Below are positions 61,601 to 64,000 of a stretch of 64,000 nt of DNA, one piece after another; within the stretch, counting starts at the first letter, position 1; every line of letters starts with the position of its first letter. The translations under genes were made by a program, and so were the position numbers. The notes under the pieces are model-generated. The model saw nothing but the letters and a program-made list of their open reading frames with translations, was not told the DNA's origin and ran no database searches. Source of the stretch: Castor canadensis (lineage: Eukaryota; Chordata; Mammalia; Rodentia; Castoridae); the NCBI RefSeq assembly GCF_047511655.1, contig NC_133402.1, forward strand, positions 61,818,951 to 61,882,950. The letters are read 5' to 3'.

Positions 61601-63980
61601 ACAGGACTGTCACAGGCTGCCCATCAATTTGTCAGTGTGCTCAGAGATTAGCACAGAGTTCAAGATTTTTATGATGTCCAATGAAACCTTCAATCTGAGT
61701 AATGAATCTTTTTAAGTGTCAGGTCTTGTTGTGTTGCCCCAGGCTGGTCTCAAACTTCTGGGCTTAAGAGAACCTTCTGCCTCAGACTTCCAAGTAGTTG
61801 GGACTATAGACATGTGCCACAAAGCCTGGCAGTAATGCATACATACATACATAGTGGCAGTGGGGGGTTTGAGCTAAGGGTCTCATGCTTGCTGGGCAGA
61901 AGCTCTGCCATTGGAGTCATGCCCCCAGTCCTTTTTTGCTTTAATTATTTTTTAGGTAGGACCTTGTACTTTTGCTCAGGTTGGCCTGGATTGCAATCAT
62001 CCCAATCTCTACCTCCCTTGTAGCTGGGATTACAGGCAGGAGCCACGACAATTGGCTTGTAATAAATATTTTTTATGTTGGGTATTTTTGAGATGGGGTC
62101 TCATGAACTATTTGCCCAGGGATGGCTTCAATTCTCCTGATCTCTGCCTCCTGAGTAGCCAGGATTACAGGTGAGAGCCACCAGCACCTGGCCCAGGGAG
62201 TGTCCAGGTCAGGTGTGTTCCGTTGCAGGTCAGGTAGAGAGGGTACAACAAGCCTTCCGTCTTTGTTGTTGGCTCAGTAAACTGGTCTTAGAGACAGCTA
62301 TGATTATAGATTGAAATTTTTTCTTAATGTTGGCAGTGCTTCAGAGAGAAGAATTCAAATGATATTATTGCCTGCTGTCTTGCCACATTTTAAACTGACA
62401 CGATTGTGTTTTCAATGCAAGATTTTTTGGCTATCATTTTGTTTTAGAAAAATAGAACACCTACTTCCCATTCCATTAGAGTTGAATTAAAATTCAGCAG
62501 AATGATTCTGCTAGGTTTAGTTCACATTTTATTTGAGCTCAGTGAACAGAGGGCAAGGTGATGATGGCGTGTTGGGCTGTTGGCTTGCCTGATCTTCAGA
62601 AACTTCTCCATTACTCACTGCAATGGCAGATGGAACAAGGCTGAGGGCAATCGGACCTGGCCTGTAGGGCGTGCCAGCCATGCCAGGTCTCAGATGACTT
62701 AATGGGAAAAGATTGTCGCTGAGTGCCTATTTGGAATTGGAGAACATCGTGCTTGCTTAGTAAATGGTTTAATTTGCATAAGTGAGATGCTTATTATGAA
62801 AACCCACCTGAAAATACCAAAACTCAAAGAGCATTTAAAAGTGTTCATTCAAGAAATCGGATTTTTCCAGATTTAGTAGTGTATGTCATGAAGAGCTTTA
62901 ATGAATTCATATCCTGCACTGAAATCATCATGGGATGTTTCTCATGGAGTTCTTCACTCATGTTGTTAGTCTGAACACCAAGGAAGACCTCAGCCCAGGG
63001 TTAGCTGGCTGGTTTCCACAGGGAAAATTGCTTTGCACCTGGTCTGAATGACATCCTTTTAAAACGTGAAGCACAGTCAGTATTATCACTGATTACAGAA
63101 TGAAATGATGTTCTTCTATTGATTATTTCTGTGTTCTTTATCATTTGCAAGTTAATAAGCTAATTTCTAATTCCACTTGTTTCATGAAATTCAAATGAAC
63201 AACCTGAGGTCACTTATTTGCCTGCCTGGGAGTTCTCAAAGACCCTCCTGCAGCTGGTGGAGTGGCTCGAGTATTAGAGAGCCTACCTAGAAAGCATGAG
63301 GCCCTGAGTTCAAACCCCAGTGCTGCCAAAAAAAAGACCAAAGACCCACCTACAATGACTCAATGAAGCAACTTGAAACTTGTAGGATGGGCTCAGAAGC
63401 TACCCATTTGTGCTTTTGTTCTTTCTCTGCTCAGGTAAACTACCAGCCTTAAAAATTACAGTCACCCCCCAGATCTCTTCAGACACCTTTAGATCTATCT
63501 GGAAAAACAACAAGAAATCCAATCCTGCCCGTAGAAAGAAGAAGGAGGTACGTACTGTAATATCTGTGTTGGCGAGCGGCAGCCACCAGAGGGTGCTGAT
63601 GGAATCTGGGGTAGATAGCACCATTAACCTCAGATTTTGCACTTAATAATATGAGAATTTAGGGTGTAGGTCCCACTCCCCTAATCCATCACCTGGCTCA
63701 GATGGATGACAATTGTATCAACGGACAAGTAGAAAGAAAGCATTGTCTCCGAAAGAGCAGTGCAAACCCTGCCTCCCTCTTCATCCCCCTCCCTGGGCCA
63801 AATTCAAGTTCACAGCAGATCTGTTGTGGACTCAACCATGATTTGACCTTTACGAAGCCTGTGCTGACCTTGGAGGTCATGACTGGTGCACATTCATTCT
63901 CTACTGTGTAAACTTGAACTTCCTCTGCTTCTTTTTTTTTTATGATTTTTTTGTTCATTATTCCACAGGTTAAAAACTGA
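32101..63980 (+). CDS. Uncharacterised leucine-rich-repeat protein (10 coding exons, 423 aa)
   Basis: Joined exons: 32101-32197, 35207-35430, 37458-37610, 43581-43729, 46442-46579, 46913-47058, 58633-58765, 61364-61470, 63435-63547, 63969-63980. Every intron is GT-AG, all phases agree, and the total of 1272 nt gives 423 residues plus TGA. Residues 1-107 are basic and lack LRRs. About residues 165-385 hold roughly six LRRs of the long ribonuclease-inhibitor type, seen as [50 protein letters not shown] and [11 protein letters not shown]. The C-terminus is basic ([10 protein letters not shown]). No signal peptide or membrane segment is visible, so an intracellular scaffold or binding role is inferred. 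LRRs of this type usually mediate protein contacts; no enzyme motif is seen. I do not recognise the gene. The motif [15 protein letters not shown] in exon 2 loosely recalls the N-terminus of the centrosomal LRR protein CEP78 (from memory, unverified). A shorter start at 35254 (375 aa) is the alternative. Confidence 0.85.
32331..32757. other. Intron 1, start: nothing recognised
   Basis: CpG density falls off after 32330; open frames here are on both strands and look non-coding. Confidence 0.5.
32758..32861 (+). repeat. SINE, dID monomer
   Basis: GTGGCTCAAGTGGTAGAGCA and GAGTTCAAACCCCAGTACCA, A-rich tail. Confidence 0.9.
33003..33150 (-). repeat. MLT1-like LTR fragment (MaLR)
   Basis: TAGCTTGGACTGCTGTGACA, then CAGAAATTTATTTCTCACAG: the complement of the 3' end of MLT1-type LTRs, with the poly(A) signal in complement. 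Confidence 0.75.
33151..34095. other. Intron 1 unique sequence
   Basis: No repeat or exon is evident. A 160-codon minus-strand frame (33257-33739) has no domain and is probably chance. Confidence 0.45.
34096..34200 (+). repeat. SINE, dID monomer
   Basis: Diverged box A (AGGCCCAAGTAGTAGAGAGC), good B box (GAGTTCAAACCCCAGTACC). Confidence 0.88.
34656..34693 (+). repeat. (TC)n microsatellite
   Basis: Pure TC run, followed by a SINE fragment at 34694-34745 (CCACCACTTGAGCTACATCC). Confidence 0.95.
34694..34745 (-). repeat. SINE, ID-like fragment
   Basis: CATTTGAACTCAGGGC and CCACCACTTGAGCTACATCC. Confidence 0.7.
34746..35206. other. Intron 1, end
   Basis: Short reading frame [16 protein letters not shown] after a CATTTCAG at about 35095 looks exon-like but is closed by TAG at 35197 without a donor, so I do not include it. 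Confidence 0.4.
35207..35430 (+). CDS. LRR gene, exon 2 (basic N-terminal segment)
   Basis: The acceptor TTAGCTTGCAG ends at 35206 and the donor is GTGAGT at 35431 (phase 0). The frame is blocked by TAG at 35197, just upstream of the acceptor, so coding must begin after it. An internal ATG at 35254 starts [13 protein letters not shown] and is the alternative start. The encoded segment is lysine/arginine-rich and then helical-looking ([16 protein letters not shown]). The motif CAL......PAIRKDLR is the possible CEP78-like part. Confidence 0.8.
35431..36233. other. Intron 2, first part
   Basis: GC-moderate unique sequence; overlapping frames on both strands without a domain. Confidence 0.45.
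36234..36306 (-). repeat. SINE, ID-like fragment
   Basis: GGCAGTACTGGGGTTTGAAC and ACAAGAGTCACACCCCCAGC. Confidence 0.75.
36824..37017 (-). repeat. SINE, B1-dID composite
   Basis: T-run, GTGGTACTGGGATTTGAACT, then complement of B1 (GAGTAGCTAAGATTACC). Confidence 0.87.
37458..37610 (+). CDS. LRR gene, exon 3
   Basis: A strong pyrimidine tract (T-run then CCCTTGTACTCCAG) precedes it, and the donor GTGAGT follows at 37611. It is 51 codons, phase 0 at both ends, so it could be skipped without a frameshift. The product ([20 protein letters not shown]... to NQEVARL) leads into the repeats and ends with an LRR-cap-like stretch. Confidence 0.88.
37611..38235. other. Intron 3, first part
   Basis: About 37740-38100 looks like a decayed L1M-type stretch (ATGAAATATTTCAAACTTAT), too diverged for a firm call. 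The rest is unique. Confidence 0.35.
38240..38312 (+). repeat. (CA)n-type microsatellite
   Basis: ACACACACA units mixed with ACATAAAC. Confidence 0.9.
38370..38462 (+). repeat. SINE, dID monomer
   Basis: AATGGCTCAAGTGGTAGAGC, GAGTTCAAACCCCAGTACCA, and a CACCAAAAAAA end. Confidence 0.9.
38679..38893 (+). repeat. SINE, B1-dID composite
   Basis: GCCAGGTGCCATGGCTCACA, linker AAAAAACCCTTCACAAAAA, GGCTCAAGGTGAAGGCC, A-tail. Confidence 0.9.
38899..39115 (+). repeat. SINE, B1-dID composite, shortened ID unit
   Basis: GCTGGGTGCTGGAGGCTCAC, linker, and an ID-like part reduced to GGTGGCGTAGGCCCTGAG; second copy in tandem. Confidence 0.88.
39161..40400. other. Insertion within old L1; possible LTR, family unknown
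   Basis: About 1.2 kb sits between two parts of one old L1. It has CACCAATAAACACAAGTAGG near 39630, a poly(A)-signal-like site, and repeated ACCAATCACAAG-type phrases at about 39805-39840. This suggests a retroelement LTR or leader, but I do not recognise it. Confidence 0.35.
41036..41192 (+). repeat. SINE, B1-like with internal duplication
   Basis: GCTGGGTGTGGTGGCACATG through GCAAGACCCTGTCTCAAAAG; the closest match in the window to a classical B1. Confidence 0.9.
41193..41740. other. Intron 3 unique sequence
   Basis: No supported feature. Confidence 0.45.
41741..41840 (-). repeat. SINE, dID monomer
   Basis: GAGGTTTGAACTCAGGGCCT and GGCGCTCTACCACTTGAGCC. Confidence 0.88.
42094..42200 (-). 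repeat. SINE, dID monomer
   Basis: Long T-run, then CTGGGGTTTGAACTCAAGAC and ACTCTATCACTTGAACCATG. Confidence 0.87.
42338..42420 (+). repeat. SINE, ID-like monomer
   Basis: GGAGCTCAGTGGCTGAGCAC and CCCAGGTTCGAGCCCCAGCA. Confidence 0.85.
42463..42718 (-). repeat. MLT1-like LTR
   Basis: GTCTTAGTCTGCTGGGGTTG, GGCTTAGACAACAGTAATCT, and CCTATCCTCATGACCTTATT near the other end. Confidence 0.75.
42721..43210 (-). pseudogene. Retrocopy of a 3' UTR (processed pseudogene fragment)
   Basis: The T-run at 42724-42733 is the complement of an A-tail. Just inside it is the complement of an AATAAA signal (ACTTTATTGG at 42747-42756). No intron-like break or coding frame follows. It fits an L1-mobilised, 5'-truncated mRNA end whose source gene I cannot name. 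The 5' edge is an estimate. Confidence 0.6.
43581..43729 (+). CDS. LRR gene, exon 4 (first LRRs)
   Basis: The acceptor CTGCCCTGTCTTCTCAG ends at 43580; the donor GTAAGG starts at 43730 (phase 2). It encodes two LRR strand motifs, [11 protein letters not shown] and LHFLVLDFC, about 27 residues apart, the spacing of RI-type repeats. Confidence 0.9.
43730..44034. other. Intron 4, first part
   Basis: Unique sequence, no feature seen. Confidence 0.45.
44035..44138 (+). repeat. SINE, dID monomer
   Basis: ATGGCTCCAGTGGTAGAGCA and GAGTTCAAACTCCAGTACCT. Confidence 0.88.
44360..44530 (-). repeat. MIR-like ancient SINE
   Basis: CTCATTTGCCCTCCCAACAA then GACTTGTTCAAGGACATTCA, the order of a complemented MIR; diverged. 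Confidence 0.5.
44531..45281. other. Intron 4 unique sequence
   Basis: Frames on both strands up to 119 codons without a domain; not called. Confidence 0.45.
45282..45612 (+). repeat. SINE, trimer B1-B1-dID
   Basis: GAGCTGGGCACTAGTGGCTC, a shortened second unit with a CAAACAAACAAAAAC spacer, then GCATGCCCCCTGCTGTAGAG; ends in (CA)n. Confidence 0.8.
45636..45742 (-). repeat. SINE, B1-like monomer
   Basis: ACCCAGGGTTTCGTGTAGCT to ACAAGTCTGTACCACCAC. Confidence 0.8.
45790..45922 (+). repeat. SINE, B1-like monomer
   Basis: GGGCTGGTCATGGTGACACA to CCCTGTCTTGAAAAAC, A-rich tail. Confidence 0.85.
45923..46441. other. Intron 4, end
   Basis: Unique sequence leading to exon 5. Confidence 0.45.
46442..46579 (+). 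CDS. LRR gene, exon 5
   Basis: The acceptor CATTTCATTTTAG ends at 46441 and the donor GTGAGA starts at 46580 (phase 2 in and out). It encodes one LRR unit: [13 protein letters not shown], then [13 protein letters not shown], then SVISQSAI. Same-phase borders with exon 4's end suggest repeat-unit exons. Confidence 0.9.
46913..47058 (+). CDS. LRR gene, exon 6
   Basis: The acceptor CCCTCTTCCCCAG ends at 46912, and a consensus donor GTAAGT starts at 47059 (phase 1). It encodes the [21 protein letters not shown], then a non-repeat linker rich in Thr, Ala, Pro and Ser ([16 protein letters not shown]), likely a flexible loop. The intron after it is about 11.6 kb. Confidence 0.9.
47172..47615 (+). 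repeat. MLT1-like LTR
   Basis: CCCAGAGATGTCTGGGTCCT at the left and TTAAGCCACTCCATTTGTGG ... GGCTACAGCAGCTATAGGGA at the right, in the plus orientation of a MaLR LTR. Confidence 0.75.
47616..48183. other. Intron 6 unique sequence
   Basis: No supported feature. Confidence 0.45.
48184..48290 (-). repeat. SINE, dID monomer
   Basis: CACTGGGGTTTGAACTCAGG and TACCACTTGAGCCACTCCAC. Confidence 0.9.
48385..48562 (+). repeat. MIR
   Basis: GACCTGGGCTCAGTTCTGC, AACCTCAGCTTCTTAGCTGC, CATAGCATTTGGTGAGGACT and GCACATTGTAAGTACTTGAG appear in MIR order. Confidence 0.75.
48566..48594 (+). repeat. (CAC)n microsatellite
   Basis: Trinucleotide run at the end of the MIR. Confidence 0.92.
48846..48935 (+). repeat. 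SINE, canonical ID monomer
   Basis: TGTAGCTCAGTGGTAGAGCA and GTGGGTTCAATCCCCAGCAC; the best tRNA-like A and B boxes in the window. Confidence 0.9.
48936..49547. other. Intron 6 unique sequence
   Basis: No supported feature. Confidence 0.45.
49548..49924 (-). repeat. MLT1-like LTR, near full length
   Basis: CAGGCTGCCATAACAAAATA at one end; GGACACTATTTTGAGC, CCCCACCCTAATGACC and CAAAAGCATTCAGTCTACCA toward the other. Confidence 0.85.
49925..50300 (-). repeat. LTR of the 29519-type family
   Basis: GTGTGATAAAATGCCAGAGG and TTTCAGTCCATGGTCACTTG parallel the complement of the solo LTR at 29519-29981. It abuts the MLT1. Right edge estimated. Confidence 0.65.
50561..50705 (-). repeat. SINE, B1-like monomer
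   Basis: T-rich (TTTTGTTTTG) tail, then TAGACAGGGCTTTAGTAGGT and GAGTGTTGGGATCACAGGTG. Confidence 0.8.
50850..51690. other. GC-rich, CpG-containing block in intron 6
   Basis: Higher CpG than neighbouring intron (GCGAGCCGGGCGAACGCGG near 51040; ACATGGAAAAAGAAAAGG then CGGAGCGAGGTTCGGGAGCG near 51453-51490). A plus-strand frame at 51455 reaches a good donor (CAG then GTGAGG at 51548), but its phase does not join exon 7 openly. It may be a regulatory element or an alternative first exon. Confidence 0.35.
51950..52040 (-). repeat. SINE, dID monomer
   Basis: GTGGGGATTGAACTGGGCC and AGGTGCTCTACCATTTCAGC. Confidence 0.85.
52066..52162 (+). repeat. SINE, dID monomer
   Basis: GTGGCTGAAGTGGTAGAGCA and GAGTTCAAACCTCAGTACCA, A-tail; head-to-head with its neighbour. 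Confidence 0.9.
52163..52380 (-). repeat. SINE, B1-B1 unit, minus strand
   Basis: CCAGATAGGGTCTCACACTT and, further on, GAATACCTGGGATTACAGGC. Confidence 0.75.
52381..53930. other. Intron 6 unique sequence
   Basis: AT-rich; no repeat or exon recognised in about 1.5 kb, one of the longest repeat-free stretches of the intron. Confidence 0.45.
53931..54018 (+). repeat. SINE, dID monomer
   Basis: GTGGCTCAAGTGGCAAAGCA and CAGTTTAAACCCCAATACCA. Confidence 0.88.
54615..55015 (-). mobile_element. MER5A-like DNA transposon split by a SINE
   Basis: Left part 54615-54685 (GACCAGGGCTTCGCAACTCG, CAGAGAACTTGATAAGAC), right part 54880-55015 (CAGATTACTGGGCACCATGC, TTCTGAGCCAGCAG, CTGTACTTTGAGAAGGAC). The order fits a hAT element of the MER5A type; orientation is assumed. 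Confidence 0.65.
54686..54862 (+). repeat. SINE, B1-dID composite, 5'-truncated
   Basis: CCACGCCTGTAATACCAGCT, linker GAAAAACAAACTAAAAGC, GGTGGCTCGAGTGATAGAGT. Confidence 0.87.
55016..57470. other. Longest repeat-poor part of intron 6
   Basis: About 2.4 kb without an obvious SINE or L1. A MIR-like hint lies near 56570-56700. No exon is recognisable. Low repeat content can mark conserved non-coding DNA. Confidence 0.4.
57471..57667 (-). repeat. SINE, B1-dID composite
   Basis: T-run, AGTACTGGGGTTTGAACTCA, then complement of B1 (TTAATAGCTAGGATTACAGG). Confidence 0.88.
58046..58158 (+). repeat. SINE, B1-like monomer
   Basis: AGCCTGGCATGGTAGTAGAT to GAGACTCTCTCTTAAAAAGG. Confidence 0.85.
58159..58475 (+). 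repeat. SINE, trimer B1-B1-dID
   Basis: GTGTGGCTCACACCTGTAA-type start, a second unit after ACCAATGGC, linker GGAAAATACAGAAAG, then GCAGCTCAAATGGTAGAGCA. Confidence 0.82.
58633..58765 (+). CDS. LRR gene, exon 7
   Basis: The acceptor TGCTTTTCTTACAG ends at 58632; the donor GTGAGC starts at 58766. Entry phase 1 and exit phase 2 match the neighbours. It encodes a short basic start (VRKKVQGS), then the LRR strand [16 protein letters not shown] and a glutamate-rich helix ([13 protein letters not shown]). Confidence 0.9.
58766..59555. other. Intron 7, first part
   Basis: Unique sequence, no feature seen. Confidence 0.45.
59556..60780 (-). repeat. LTR of the 29519-type family with attached internal sequence
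   Basis: ACTGTGACAAAATACCTGAC, AAGTTTATTTTAGCTCATGG and ACTTCCTGGTGGACAGGGAG match the family LTR in minus orientation up to about 59900. The following stretch (CACTTGTAATGCAAGATGCA ... AAACCAAAGCAAACCTGAAA) looks like its non-coding internal part. Edges are estimates. Confidence 0.5.
60876..60943 (+). repeat. (TTCC)n microsatellite
   Basis: Long TTCC run, one interruption (TTTCCTCC), ending at a SINE. Confidence 0.95.
60944..61022 (-). repeat. SINE, dID monomer
   Basis: GGCAGCACTGGGGTTTGAAC and AGGTGCTCTACCACTTGAGC. Confidence 0.9.
61073..61184 (+). repeat. SINE, dID monomer
   Basis: GTGTCTCAAGTGGTAGAACC and GAGTTCAAATTCCAGAACTG, A-tail. Confidence 0.88.
61364..61470 (+). CDS. LRR gene, exon 8
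   Basis: The acceptor CATTTTCTTTGGGCAG ends at 61363; the donor GTAGGA starts at 61471 (phase 1). It encodes [20 protein letters not shown] followed by an LRR helix ([14 protein letters not shown]), the most canonical LRR in the protein. Confidence 0.9.
61712..61832 (-). repeat. SINE, B1-like monomer
   Basis: GTCAGGTCTTGTTGTGTTGC and CCAAGTAGTTGGGACTATAG. Confidence 0.8.
61853..62196 (-). repeat. SINE, trimer B1-B1-dID
   Basis: GTGGCAGTGGGGGGTTTGAG, complement of the ID-like unit, then two B1-like complements (TTGTAGCTGGGATTACAGGC; GAGTAGCCAGGATTACAGG). Confidence 0.8.
62197..63247. other. Intron 8 unique sequence
   Basis: AT-rich, about 1 kb without a repeat or exon that I can recognise. 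Confidence 0.45.
63248..63337 (+). repeat. SINE, dID monomer
   Basis: GTGGCTCGAGTATTAGAGAG and GAGTTCAAACCCCAGTGCTG. Confidence 0.9.
63435..63547 (+). CDS. LRR gene, exon 9 (basic tail)
   Basis: The acceptor TTCTTTCTCTGCTCAG ends at 63434; the donor GTACGT starts at 63548 (phase 0). It encodes a last strand ([11 protein letters not shown]), then [16 protein letters not shown] and ARRKKKE, a basic cluster that could act as a nuclear or nucleic-acid contact signal (inference). Confidence 0.88.
63969..63980 (+). CDS. LRR gene, terminal coding exon (VKN stop)
   Basis: A pyrimidine tract and ATTATTCCACAG precede GTT AAA AAC TGA. Only three residues and the stop are encoded; the 3' UTR continues past the window. 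A micro-terminal coding part is less certain than the internal exons, but the phase fits. Confidence 0.7.
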   Translation, partial: VKN

Positions 63981-64000
63981 CTATGGACACCGTATTCCCG

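Overview
This is a vertebrate nuclear window, not a bacterial one: introns have GT-AG borders, there are several L1 (LINE-1) copies, dozens of short interspersed elements, MaLR-type LTRs, a decayed gammaretrovirus-like provirus and ancient MIR/MER repeats. The SINEs (B1-like 7SL-derived units, often joined to a tRNA/ID-like unit with the phrase CAAGTGGTAGAGCACCTGCC) point to a rodent. A beaver-type (Castorimorpha) genome is my best guess, not a proven one.

The one host gene I can support lies on the + strand from about 32.1 kb to 63.98 kb. A CpG-rich block (about 31.88-32.33 kb) holds a likely first exon. Ten coding exons with GT-AG borders and compatible phases join into an open frame of 423 codons ending at 63980. 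The protein has a basic N-terminal part, a run of ribonuclease-inhibitor-type leucine-rich repeats and a lysine/arginine-rich tail. I cannot give it a gene name. Its N-terminal exon has a faint resemblance to the start of CEP78.

Layout: 0-0.4 kb SINEs; 0.51-1.34 kb young L1 3' end; 1.34-7.34 kb an old L1 split by a provirus (1461-6625, minus strand, two LTRs, 4-bp target duplication, most of gag and reverse transcriptase missing); 7.6-8.5 kb SINEs; 8.5-14.5 kb two nested young L1s in opposite directions, forming a long inverted repeat; 14.7-31.9 kb intergenic DNA with SINEs, two related LTRs, a MER20 and a solo LTR; 32.1-64 kb the leucine-rich-repeat gene, whose introns carry SINEs, MLT1 LTRs, a retrocopy of a 3' UTR, MIR, MER5A and microsatellites.

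I found no CRISPR array, bacterial operon or obviously new enzymatic system. The points most worth a second look are the uncharacterised LRR gene model, the almost hairpin-like L1 pair, the L1 with a short 3' transduction, and the trimeric SINE architecture.
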